From assembly GCA_045538075.1 (NCBI GenBank), contig JAZSQT010000155.1:1-30095 (forward strand): a DNA stretch of 30,095 nt, in the 5' to 3' direction. This document shows, piece by piece, positions 1 to 9,097 of this stretch. Numbering within the stretch: the stretch's first letter is position 1; the number at the start of each line of letters is the position of its first letter. Below the pieces are notes generated by a model that worked only from the letters and a program-made list of their open reading frames with translations, made no database searches and was not told the DNA's origin. The DNA is from JAZSQT01 sp045538075. Its GTDB lineage: Bacteria; Chrysiogenota; Deferribacteres; Deferribacterales; Mucispirillaceae. The translations under genes were made by a program, and so were the position numbers.

Positions 1-2
1 AT

Positions 3-95
3 TTAACTGCTCACTTAAAAGGATTTAGTGCTTCTAGAATAGGAAGTAGAAAAATTAAATTAAAAAATCTTCCAAAAGTATTGGAATTATCATAA
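3..95 (+). CDS. C-terminal end of an unidentified gene (partial)
   Basis: The frame beginning at base 3 is open to a TAA at 93-95 and encodes the last 30 residues of a protein whose start lies outside the window. The tail is basic (GSRKIKLKNLPK) and ends KVLELS. It lies 18 bases before the next start codon on the same strand, so it is probably the preceding gene of the structural operon. The other two forward frames hit stops within the first 30 bases. The fragment is too short to assign a family. Confidence 0.55.
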   Translation, partial: LTAHLKGFSASRIGSRKIKLKNLPKVLELS

Positions 96-113
96 AAAGG
101 TGGTATAATATAT

Positions 114-1088
114 ATGAGAGCAAAAACATTAAAGAACGCATTAAGTGAATTACTTAGTGATAAATTAAATCAATGTTATAAAGAAATAACTAAATCAGAT
201 GTTGATATGTTTAAAGTAGAGTACAACTGGTATTATGATGGTAATAACTTTAACCAATACGATAGCAACGGAAATGTAATATTAGATGAATATAATCACA
301 ATATTAAATATATACCTACTGCTCTACAATCTATTATAGGCGAACGTGAAGAAATACCTAATGTATATATAAACGATATTACTGTGCCTATTTCAATGCT
401 TGTATTTGATTTAGATTTATTAAATACTTTAGAATTAGTTTTAAATTATTTTTCTAATCAAACTGTTGGGCAAGTTTTTGATATTGATATTCAAGTAGAT
501 GATGAAAATATTGAAACTTATCAATTTACATTTACTATTGATTTACCAGACTTTGATAATTTTGAACAATTCCAAGGCGAAAATGCTAAAGCAGTTGTAT
601 TTCAATTAGATGGTACACTTACTCAAGGCGATTTAGTTTATGGTAATGATATTGAATACGAATTAAGCATTGACAATGGCGTTACTTATGAAAAATTAAT
701 TAGATTTGAACCATCTTCAACTAGACACTTTAACACTTTTACTGACCAAAAAATAGGTGATTTACAACAAGAATCTATTGAACAAGATACGTTATGGTCT
801 TTAATTTTAAGCGTACTAGTAATAGAAAATTCTAATGTGCAAAAATTATTGCCATATGCAGATGAAAGAGATTATATTAAATTAGGATATATTGAAGATT
901 ATTTAGATAAACTAAAATTAAAAATAACTTATAATAATATATTAAAAGAAACCGATAATTTACCATTATCAATAGAAAAAAGCATTATTTTAAGTGATAT
1001 ATCATATTCTCCGTCATATGGTGATTTTTTAACAGTTTATTTAAGATTTTTAGATAAGACTAAAGATGAAGATATAGAGGAATTATAA
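114..1088 (+). CDS. Phage protein of unknown function in the tail region, 324 aa
   Basis: This is an acidic soluble protein with no membrane segment or signal peptide. The middle (about residues 90-220) alternates short hydrophobic and polar stretches like a beta-rich domain (VFQLDGTLTQGDLVYG, YELSIDNGVTYEKLI), and the C-terminus is more helical. I do not recognise a family. It lies immediately upstream of the tail hub-like and fibre genes and overlaps the next start by one base (TAATG), so it is translated as part of the structural operon. A connector, tail-tube or tail-completion role is possible but not shown by any motif. The ribosome binding site is the GGTGG at 99-103. Confidence 0.8.
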   Translation: MRAKTLKNALSELLSDKLNQCYKEITKSDVDMFKVEYNWYYDGNNFNQYDSNGNVILDEYNHNIKYIPTALQSIIGEREEIPNVYINDITVPISMLVFDLDLLNTLELVLNYFSNQTVGQVFDIDIQVDDENIETYQFTFTIDLPDFDNFEQFQGENAKAVVFQLDGTLTQGDLVYGNDIEYELSIDNGVTYEKLIRFEPSSTRHFNTFTDQKIGDLQQESIEQDTLWSLILSVLVIENSNVQKLLPYADERDYIKLGYIEDYLDKLKLKITYNNILKETDNLPLSIEKSIILSDISYSPSYGDFLTVYLRFLDKTKDEDIEEL

Positions 1089-1762
1089 TGAAATTATCTT
1101 TATATAATAAACCAGAGCCAATAGAATTAGAAGATGAAATGTATGACTTATATACAGTAAATCTTAAGAAAAAAGATATAAATAGAATTAAAAAAACTGC
1201 TTTATTTATTGCAAGAAAAGGGTGTCCTAAAGATAGTCATAATATGGCTTTAAATGCAATTTACGCTATTAATACTAAAGATGGTTTCGCTATTGTATGG
1301 GACGATAGATATGCTTATTATTTACCTTATGTTGATAAAGGAATAAATCCATTATTTCCAAATTCAGCGAAAGTAAAAGCTAATAAAGGCTTTGTAGACA
1401 GAAGTTTAGCTTTAGTTTGGTCCTACTTTTATTATAATCCACTAACTTTCTCACCAAATAAAAATCCTTTTGCTAAAGAAACCAGAGAAGCAAATTCAAA
1501 TAAATTTGCACAAATGGAAGGATTATATAAAAATGATATAAGTAAAACTAGAGAAGCACCTTTATTTGTAAAAATGGCACACGATTATAAAAAAGGTAAA
1601 ACAAATATGGAAATTACTGAAGGCAATGAGAGATTGTTAACAAATTTATATAAAAGTATGAAGAAATATCAAGCAGATATCTCAGATGAAAATTCAAATT
1701 CAGAACTAGATGATACAGATATCATTTTTGACATTGATAAACAAAAAGTATTTGAAAAATAA
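1088..1762 (+). CDS. Phage protein of unknown function, possible head-tail or tail completion protein, 224 aa
   Basis: Soluble 224-aa protein without a signal peptide or membrane helix. Residues 60-110 contain YAYYLPYVDKG followed by KANKGFVDRS. This recalls the 'edge plus N-terminal helix' layout of HK97 gp10-like tail-completion proteins, where an aromatic YxxxVExG segment precedes a conserved arginine, but the match is loose and is inference only. The C-terminal 35 residues are acidic and probably disordered (DENSNSELDDTDIIFDID). The start overlaps the stop of the preceding gene (TAATG at 1086-1090), implying translational coupling, and the next gene follows after 14 bases. Confidence 0.75.
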   Translation: MKLSLYNKPEPIELEDEMYDLYTVNLKKKDINRIKKTALFIARKGCPKDSHNMALNAIYAINTKDGFAIVWDDRYAYYLPYVDKGINPLFPNSAKVKANKGFVDRSLALVWSYFYYNPLTFSPNKNPFAKETREANSNKFAQMEGLYKNDISKTREAPLFVKMAHDYKKGKTNMEITEGNERLLTNLYKSMKKYQADISDENSNSELDDTDIIFDIDKQKVFEK

Positions 1763-1776
1763 AAAGAGGTAAAGTT

Positions 1777-2196
1777 ATGAGTCAATATGCAAGAATTGAT
1801 TATCACATAAATAATTTAAAAATTGGAAGAACTAGAACACCTAAAGGTAGTAGGAATAAAATTAAAGACCAAAACAGAAAAGCAAGAAGTGCTATTCAAC
1901 TTGTTGGTTCTACAATTTTACAATCATCTCAAATGCTTGCTACTAAAGCTGGTAATTATACTGGAAATAAAATTAAAAAAGAAAATATTAAAGCAGTTGC
2001 AAAAGTTGGTTCTTATGCATTAGCAATAGCAGTTAATGTTTATGCAGGTGTTGCGTATACTTTATTAGATATAACTAATACAGTTGTTGATTACAATATT
2101 AATTCTATAAATTCAATTCAAGAAAGTAATTATAAAAACTCGTATTTAGGAAATCCTACAACAAGTAATTCTAGATGGAGAGGTAATTATAAATGA
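1777..2196 (+). CDS. Small basic protein with a hydrophobic segment, 139 aa
   Basis: The N-terminal 60 residues are strongly basic (IGRTRTPKGSRNKIKDQNRKARS). They are followed by a hydrophobic stretch at about residues 75-100 (VGSYALAIAVNVYAGVAYTLL), and the tail is Asn/Ser-rich, ending SRWRGNYK. This layout (basic head, one hydrophobic helix, short RG-containing tail) resembles small proteins I recall beside tail hub genes in gut phages; their function is unknown to me. A minor virion protein that inserts into membrane or contacts DNA is possible but unproven. Its TGA stop overlaps the ATG of the hub gene (ATGA at 2193-2196). The ribosome binding site is AAAGAGGTAAAG. Confidence 0.75.
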   Translation: MSQYARIDYHINNLKIGRTRTPKGSRNKIKDQNRKARSAIQLVGSTILQSSQMLATKAGNYTGNKIKKENIKAVAKVGSYALAIAVNVYAGVAYTLLDITNTVVDYNINSINSIQESNYKNSYLGNPTTSNSRWRGNYK

Positions 2197-5100
2197 TTAA
2201 ATATATATTTAAAATTGATACACATGATGGTAAAGGATTAAGAGAAATAAAAACCAAACCTTTTGCTGGCAATTCTGATGTTAGAAAATTAAATGAAGAA
2301 TTAGACAGTGGCTTTATGATTATTCTTTTAAAGAACAAAGAAAATTTACCAATTATGAGTTATGTTGAATATACTATTCAAGATGACAATGAAGAAATAA
2401 CAAAAAAATTTTATATTTCTAGAGATGTAAGCAGAAGAATATCTAAGAATAAACATTATTATCAACATAATATAGAATTAATAGAATTAACAAAAAAATT
2501 GGAAAAATATATTGAAGCTACAATTTGTTTTACTCAACCTACTGAATTGGGAGAAGTTAACTATACTTTAAAAGATTGTATAGAAAGAATAATAAGAATT
2601 TTTCCATTAGGGGAAGATAAAGTTAATAGCAATTTTATAAAAGATTACAGTGATTTACCTATACCAAATGGACGTATAATTCACGAATTAGATGAAGAAC
2701 TAAAGAAAAAATTAGAAAATATATTTTCTCCACAATTTGTATTTAATAATCCGACATTAAGAGAAGCACTAGATGGTGTATTAAAATATGTTAATGCCGT
2801 TGTTAGATTAGAAAATTACGAAGATATTTTAAATGAAAATGCTCGTGAATATTATGATAACATCTTAAATACAGTTTTAAAAGCAGAAAATATAGAATAT
2901 TTTGATGAAGCAGTAATAAGAATTAAAGCGACAGACAACAATGATAATTTTGTAATAAAGTGGGACGATAAAAATACTCCAGAATCATATACGTTTGCTA
3001 AAATAGAAATAGGAAAAATCTATGAGTTTAAAAAAATATATCACGATACTAAAGACAAGATAATTAAAATAATATCTGATTATACATATGAACTTATAGG
3101 TGATTCAGTAAATAAAACTCCATCTTGCTATTTAAAAAACAAACAAGGACAAATAAAATTAATTATACCTTTAAAAATAAGTGGAATTGAATCATTAGGA
3201 GAATATGCGTTTTATAGTGATAATCTTACATATATAGATGATTTATATCTTACATCTGGATTAAAAAAAATATATCAATATGCATTTTATAATGTTGTGT
3301 CTTATAATGAAATAAATTTTCCCTCTACATTAGATGAAATTGGAGAATACGCATTTAATACAAATTATATGGCAATATCTTCTGAGTTTTTCTTTAATAG
3401 TGTTAATTCTCCAAAAACATTTTCTAATTCTTTTTCTAGTACAAGGAAATTATATACATATGAAAGTTTTTATAATAGTTATTATAATAGTCCGACATTC
3501 TACAAGCCTATACAAACTAGAAGTATAGGTACAGAATTAATTATAAAAGTTGATAAAGACGCAACTAATTTAAGATTAAGACCTCATATAAGAATTATAC
3601 CTCAAGAAACTACTGATGATTTTAGAGTATATTGGGATAAAAATTATACAAATTATGAAAGTTATTCAGTAGAAGAGGGAAGAGAATTTTTCTTAAGACC
3701 TAGTGAAGGATATTCCGATGGTATTTATACTATTGTAATACCAAAAGAAAACAAATATTATTTTGAAGGTCATTTAGATAAAGAAAATAATAATGTTTCT
3801 GCTTTCTGGAAATATTGCGAAGAAATAGAAGATACCGAATTGGAATCAGATTATACTGATTATATTCACATTATAAATGCAAATCTAAATTCACAAGATA
3901 GAATTGGTAAATATTCTTTTAAAGATTGTACTTTTTTAGAAAGTGTTGAAATGTCAAATGAAATACAAACAATAGAAGAAGGAGTCTTTTATTGGTGTAC
4001 TTCACTAAATGAAGTTAAATTATCAAGTAATGTAACAATTATAGAGGAATCTACATTTTATAACTGTACTAATTTAAAAGAAATTGAATTTTCTGAAAAA
4101 ATAAAAAACATAAAAGAAAACTCGTTTCTTTATTCTGGTTTGCAAGAAATAATAATTCCTTTTAGTGTAAGAAATATTGGCTCTAATTCATTTCGTACAA
4201 ACAAATTAATTAAAATATTTATTCCTTCTGCCGTTTATATGATAAATAGCAATTCATTTTATTCAGTATATGACTTCCAAATATACATTATAGGAAACAA
4301 AATACCAAATGAATGGAGCATAGACTGGACGAATACAAAAAATATATATTTTTATTCTAATGAATACGTATTGAATAGAAAAATTAATGGTGAATTTTAC
4401 GGACATTTAAAAGATTTAATAAATAAATATAATACATTTAAAGAAGAAAAATCACAAACCATAGAATCATACGCAATAGGCACAAATTCTTTTGCAAAAA
4501 ATATATCAACCGAAATTGAAAGTAACAAACAAATTTTAACTTATCCACAATATGGATTTGGCACTTTTAAAAGTAGAGATGATGAATATTCTATAAATGA
4601 TACAAACTTTGGTATTTTAACGGAATTTCCTATAAAAAAAGTGTTATCTATTTATTTGCCAGTATCCTATGAATTTGATTTAGTGACAAGTATAATAGAT
4701 ATTAGTCCAGAAAGAATATATGAATATGTAACATTGAAAATTGAAGATAATATTTTAGAAGAAGAAGTATATAATAAATTATCATTACAAGAAAAAATGA
4801 GAAATGTTTATTATAAAAAAGGAGATAATTTTATAGTTTTAAACTCTTCTTACAAACATATGTTTTTTCCAGAAAGTACATTTATTCAAACAATATTTTC
4901 AAGCATAGCTAAGGATATAAACGAGAAAGAATTATTAAAAAGAGCCGTAACTGGTTATTTACCTAATTTTAAAGTAACAATATATGATAATAAAGGAGAA
5001 GTTGCTATTGAAACAGCAGATGATTTTGAGGTTTTTCACACAAATGGACAACCTTTAGAATTTCCATTAATTCATAATACTGCTTTTCAAGAATATTTGT

Positions 5101-6593
5101 GGAGTGATGTAAATATAATGAATATAGGTTATAAAGTAGATTATATACCAGAATATTCAAGTAGAGTGGAAATGCAAAAAATAAACACTGAAGATAGCTT
5201 TTTATATTCTACTCAAAACGCCCAACAAGAAGATAGGATTATATCATTTGATAATTTTGCTAATACATTATTTTCTTTATCTCAAAGAACTGGAAATAAA
5301 AATCTGGAACTTACTTGTCAACATTTTGTATTAAGGGATTTAATTAATATAGGTGATTATACAGAAGATGGATATGTTTGTACTACTGCAGAATACATAT
5401 ACTACAACAATTATATAATTGCAAATTATTCTTTTGATAAAAACTACAATAGAATAAGTAGTTATATGGGTATTAATGCAGATATAAGACAATATGAATT
5501 GCCAAGTGGCAAAGATTCTTATGAAAGACAATGTAAAATAGACAAATATGTAGAGATAGGGTATAATAATACTACAAACGATAATTTAAGAACAAATTGT
5601 TTTAATGGAATAAATAATTATATTGCAACAGATATTGGAGCAAAAGGATTTAATTTAGAAGAATTAATTTATCCAGTAAAAAGTGTTTTTTATAGTGCAA
5701 GTGGTAAGTACGCAGAAAATTCTGCATTAATTAGAGAATGGGAAAAATATGTGGAAAATCCTTGTATCTTATTATCAACAGTAGGTAAAGGAGCAAAAAA
5801 TGTAATTTCTTTTGACTTTGGTTTTAAAAACAATATAACTGCAGGAGAATTTGCATATTATGATGAAACAGAAAGCAAAATTTTAAAGCAACCAATACCA
5901 TACTGTAATCCTAGTAATTTTTTATTATATGATAAAACATATTATGTAGGTTTTTTAAGAAATTTAAGATTTTCAATATCTAATGGTAATGGTACTGTTG
6001 AAGCAAAAGAAAAAATACCTTTATTAAATAGAAAGTTTGATGATTGGTTGACTAATAATGAAAGTCAAAAAGATTTAATTTTTTATAGTAAAGAACTAAT
6101 GGTATTAAAAGACCCATCTGAAATTTTGCAATTTACATTAAATATACACTTTATTCCAAAAGATAAGGAGATATTGTTAGGGCATTATTTATTTGAAAAC
6201 AGTTCTATATTTGGTGAAGGAAATATAGAAACAAAAAAATATAGAATGTATTTTAGTAGAGAAGAATATAACGAATTTAATATTTATTATATGAAAGAAG
6301 AATTACCTATAATATATGAATGGGAAAATGCTTATTTAGCAGAAAATGTACCATTAAATTGTGAATATGTAGAAGAAGATGAAGAAATAAGAAAATCTAA
6401 TAAAATTGATGACTTTTATATTTATTTAAACAATCAATTAATAACTGAAGATATGTTAGTTGATGTTAAAAATATAGTTATAACTGATGAAAAAAATAGG
6501 ATTTTACTAATCATTAAAAATAGTGATAGAATATTTGAACCGATTTATTTCAACTTCAAAGATAGAAGAAGTGATATAAAATATGAATATTAG
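2193..6593 (+). CDS. Tail hub-like structural protein with two embedded PKD-like/BspA leucine-rich repeat blocks, 1466 aa
   Basis: The N-terminus (residues 1-150) and the C-terminal half (about 830-1466) look like a phage tail hub or tail-associated structural protein. The segment YYQHNIELIELTKKLEKYI is typical of hub domains that bind the distal tail. Between them sit two repeats of the same plan. Each has a PKD-like beta domain (about 242-320, with FVIKWDDKN; about 447-560, with FRVYWDKN) followed by BspA-type leucine-rich repeats (about 325-395 and 565-695), recognisable by the recurring IG-x-x-xF and L-x-x-I-x-(F/I/L)P/S steps, for example SLNEVKLSSNVTIIEESTF. No peptidase or lysozyme motif was seen. 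In known systems BspA repeats mediate adhesion, so carbohydrate or surface-protein binding during adsorption is a reasonable inference. It is the longest gene of the operon and lies directly before the baseplate/fibre genes. Confidence 0.75.
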   Translation: MIKYIFKIDTHDGKGLREIKTKPFAGNSDVRKLNEELDSGFMIILLKNKENLPIMSYVEYTIQDDNEEITKKFYISRDVSRRISKNKHYYQHNIELIELTKKLEKYIEATICFTQPTELGEVNYTLKDCIERIIRIFPLGEDKVNSNFIKDYSDLPIPNGRIIHELDEELKKKLENIFSPQFVFNNPTLREALDGVLKYVNAVVRLENYEDILNENAREYYDNILNTVLKAENIEYFDEAVIRIKATDNNDNFVIKWDDKNTPESYTFAKIEIGKIYEFKKIYHDTKDKIIKIISDYTYELIGDSVNKTPSCYLKNKQGQIKLIIPLKISGIESLGEYAFYSDNLTYIDDLYLTSGLKKIYQYAFYNVVSYNEINFPSTLDEIGEYAFNTNYMAISSEFFFNSVNSPKTFSNSFSSTRKLYTYESFYNSYYNSPTFYKPIQTRSIGTELIIKVDKDATNLRLRPHIRIIPQETTDDFRVYWDKNYTNYESYSVEEGREFFLRPSEGYSDGIYTIVIPKENKYYFEGHLDKENNNVSAFWKYCEEIEDTELESDYTDYIHIINANLNSQDRIGKYSFKDCTFLESVEMSNEIQTIEEGVFYWCTSLNEVKLSSNVTIIEESTFYNCTNLKEIEFSEKIKNIKENSFLYSGLQEIIIPFSVRNIGSNSFRTNKLIKIFIPSAVYMINSNSFYSVYDFQIYIIGNKIPNEWSIDWTNTKNIYFYSNEYVLNRKINGEFYGHLKDLINKYNTFKEEKSQTIESYAIGTNSFAKNISTEIESNKQILTYPQYGFGTFKSRDDEYSINDTNFGILTEFPIKKVLSIYLPVSYEFDLVTSIIDISPERIYEYVTLKIEDNILEEEVYNKLSLQEKMRNVYYKKGDNFIVLNSSYKHMFFPESTFIQTIFSSIAKDINEKELLKRAVTGYLPNFKVTIYDNKGEVAIETADDFEVFHTNGQPLEFPLIHNTAFQEYLWSDVNIMNIGYKVDYIPEYSSRVEMQKINTEDSFLYSTQNAQQEDRIISFDNFANTLFSLSQRTGNKNLELTCQHFVLRDLINIGDYTEDGYVCTTAEYIYYNNYIIANYSFDKNYNRISSYMGINADIRQYELPSGKDSYERQCKIDKYVEIGYNNTTNDNLRTNCFNGINNYIATDIGAKGFNLEELIYPVKSVFYSASGKYAENSALIREWEKYVENPCILLSTVGKGAKNVISFDFGFKNNITAGEFAYYDETESKILKQPIPYCNPSNFLLYDKTYYVGFLRNLRFSISNGNGTVEAKEKIPLLNRKFDDWLTNNESQKDLIFYSKELMVLKDPSEILQFTLNIHFIPKDKEILLGHYLFENSSIFGEGNIETKKYRMYFSREEYNEFNIYYMKEELPIIYEWENAYLAENVPLNCEYVEEDEEIRKSNKIDDFYIYLNNQLITEDMLVDVKNIVITDEKNRILLIIKNSDRIFEPIYFNFKDRRSDIKYEY

Positions 6594-6609
6594 AAAGGAG
6601 AAGGACTAA

Positions 6610-9087
6610 ATGGGAAAGTTAAAACTAAAACTAAAAGTATATATAGACAAGTATGGTAACCAGTATTTAGAGGGAGCAAAAAATCAATTGTTCCCTTTAT
6701 ACAAGTTATCAAATAATGTTTATGAATTAAATTTAATAACAGAATTACCAGTTGGTGCAATGACAGTATCATTTGAGAAAGCAGATGGTACAATTACACA
6801 AGCATACCCTATGGCATTAGTGGGTAATGAATTAGTTGGTGAAGAATACTGGAACGTATATAATACACTAATTGATGATGATGTATTAAATGTAAGTGAA
6901 AAAGTAGGAAGAAATATGTTAGGCATAAGTTTCCATTATGGAGATGGAAATGCCACATTAAATAGTGAACCAATATATGTAAAATGTTCGTACTCAATTA
7001 ATGGTCAATTACCACAACTAAATGAAAGTGATTATGAAGGTATAGTATCAGAAGTAATTACTACAATACTAGAAAATAACAAAGATAAAGTTAGATATAC
7101 TACATTTTTACCACTAATCGTTGATGATGAAAGTAATGATAATTATAATGTAGGTTTTGTTTACGTTTTAGACGGAAAATACACTGAAATTTCGCAAGTT
7201 CCAATTACACCTACACCAAATGTAGCATACAAATGGAAAGGCGAAAATTTGAACGAAAATGAGCCTTATTTCGTTACTGATAAGTATTACAAATGGGACG
7301 AATCAAATGCTAGATATGAAGAACTTGTTGACTTTGAAAACACAGTTGGTAATGGCTATGTTATAAACAGTAATGAACAATTTGAGTTAATATTTTATGG
7401 AAGAAACACAATTAGAAATATTGAGAGAGATATTGATAATTTAGAAGATAAAGATACAGTTATTGAACGAAATATAGAAGAGATAAATAATAAGAATTTA
7501 GAGCAAGATGAAAGTATTGCTTCTTTATCTCAAACAGACTTAACACATAATCTTCAAATTCAAGCAAACTCAGATAAAATAAATCAAGTTGAGCAAGCAC
7601 TTAATGATTACAAGACAAGTAATGATGAAATCAATAATACACAAAATGAAAGAATTGATAGTGTTAGTGAACAAGCAAATAATATTAATGATGATTTACA
7701 ACAACATAAACAAGACTTTGAAACATTTAAAAATACAAACTCACAAGCAATTACTAATATGGGTGTATCTTCAGTTAATACATCTAAATCTTATACTGAT
7801 GGAAAAGTTGCTCTATTAGAAGAAAAGAAAATCAACAAAGATTTTACTGATATAAATAATATAGGTAGTTTAGGTGATAATGATTACTTTGTTATTAATA
7901 GAAGTGGTACATCATATAAAGTAAGTGTAGCAATACTTAAACAAATATTCGGGTCAACTGATACTGAACAAGTAGTAGAACACTACAAAGGTAATTTTGC
8001 AAGTTTAGAAGAATTAAATAGAATAGTAGGTCAAAGTGGTGATTATGCGTTTGTATACACTAGACTTAGTGAAACTGATACAACTTTTGTTATGTATATT
8101 TGGAACTCTCAAGATGGTGCTTGGGAAGAAACATCTACAAGTCAATATGTATTAAGTAGTGATTATGAAGAATACAAAGACCAAATCTTAAATGGTGGTA
8201 TTACAGTAAAACGTGCTAAAGATTATGATGAAAGTAATGGCACTATTCAAGCAAAATTTAATGAATTAATTAATATCATAACTAATATAAATGCCGTTAA
8301 AGTTATTGATGGTCCTACTCTAGAAGATATGGAGTATGAAGAAGGAAGATTATATTATGTTAATGAATCTAGTGATAGTTTTACAAAAAATACAATGTAC
8401 TACGGAAAGGAAAACGGTGGTATTATGAAGATTAATGCAAGTGAAGTATCTTTAGAACCAGCAATTCTAACATTTACTATGGCTGGTGCAAATCCAGTAG
8501 AAGTTGGTAATACAACTAACCTTACTAATTACACTATGACATTAAAGAAATACGCACAATTTAGTAAGATTAAAATTACAAGTGGTAGTGCTACTATCGT
8601 TGATAATATTACACCTAATCCATCAATTGCTAGTTCAATTAGTTATACATTAAATAATACAAGTATCGGTCAAAAGACTATTACTGCTACTGGTACTTTA
8701 ACAAGTGGTGGCACTAAAACTAAAAATCTAAATTATCAAGTTTATGGTAGACAATATTATGGTGGTTCAACTGATGAAACATTAACAAGTGAAAGTGGTA
8801 CTGCATTATTTGGTCAAATTTTAGGTAGTACCGATAACATTGAAACTTTCTTACAACAAAATAGAGTTTCTTCTCTTTCTATATCTTTAGGTGATACTCC
8901 TACTTATTTATACTTTGTTATCCCTTCTCATATGACAATTAACTCTATTGTTAGTGGTCCTCTTTCTTTCCCTTATATTCAACAAGATAATATTAATATT
9001 ATTAATTACTATAACGCTAGTGTTGCGTGCAAGGTTTATCGTTCTGCCAATAAGGTTTATGGCGATATTAACCTAACAATTTCTTAG
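6610..9087 (+). CDS. Baseplate/tail fibre protein with BppU-like N-terminus, coiled coil and Ig-like C-terminus, 825 aa
   Basis: Residues 1-140 resemble the BppU-type N-terminal domain that anchors receptor-binding fibres to the baseplate (KVYIDKYGNQYLEGA, then GISFHYGDGNATLNSEPIYVK). Residues about 265-380 form a heptad-rich coiled coil (RNIERDIDNLEDKDTVIERN), the usual trimeric stalk. Residues about 616-715 look like an immunoglobulin-type domain (SSISYTLNNTSIGQKTITAT). The last 110 residues form a separate beta-rich tip (VSSLSISLGDTPTYLYFVIP). It follows the hub gene by 16 bases with a strong site (GAAAGGAGAAGG), and the next fibre gene starts 10 bases after its stop. The probable role is host recognition as an elongated trimeric fibre. 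The domain calls rest on pattern, not on a search. Confidence 0.75.
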   Translation: MGKLKLKLKVYIDKYGNQYLEGAKNQLFPLYKLSNNVYELNLITELPVGAMTVSFEKADGTITQAYPMALVGNELVGEEYWNVYNTLIDDDVLNVSEKVGRNMLGISFHYGDGNATLNSEPIYVKCSYSINGQLPQLNESDYEGIVSEVITTILENNKDKVRYTTFLPLIVDDESNDNYNVGFVYVLDGKYTEISQVPITPTPNVAYKWKGENLNENEPYFVTDKYYKWDESNARYEELVDFENTVGNGYVINSNEQFELIFYGRNTIRNIERDIDNLEDKDTVIERNIEEINNKNLEQDESIASLSQTDLTHNLQIQANSDKINQVEQALNDYKTSNDEINNTQNERIDSVSEQANNINDDLQQHKQDFETFKNTNSQAITNMGVSSVNTSKSYTDGKVALLEEKKINKDFTDINNIGSLGDNDYFVINRSGTSYKVSVAILKQIFGSTDTEQVVEHYKGNFASLEELNRIVGQSGDYAFVYTRLSETDTTFVMYIWNSQDGAWEETSTSQYVLSSDYEEYKDQILNGGITVKRAKDYDESNGTIQAKFNELINIITNINAVKVIDGPTLEDMEYEEGRLYYVNESSDSFTKNTMYYGKENGGIMKINASEVSLEPAILTFTMAGANPVEVGNTTNLTNYTMTLKKYAQFSKIKITSGSATIVDNITPNPSIASSISYTLNNTSIGQKTITATGTLTSGGTKTKNLNYQVYGRQYYGGSTDETLTSESGTALFGQILGSTDNIETFLQQNRVSSLSISLGDTPTYLYFVIPSHMTINSIVSGPLSFPYIQQDNINIINYYNASVACKVYRSANKVYGDINLTIS

Positions 9088-9097
9088 GAGGTGCTTT

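Noticed and set aside
99..113. TATAAT at 104-109 as a promoter for the 324-aa gene.
   Set aside because: It lies between the ribosome site and the start codon, so a transcript starting from it would miss or lack the leader.
5340..5531. Open frames on the opposite strand inside the large fibre and hub genes, and similar short antisense frames elsewhere.
   Set aside because: They have no ribosome sites, show compositions typical of shadows of AT-rich genes and lie wholly within well-supported genes.
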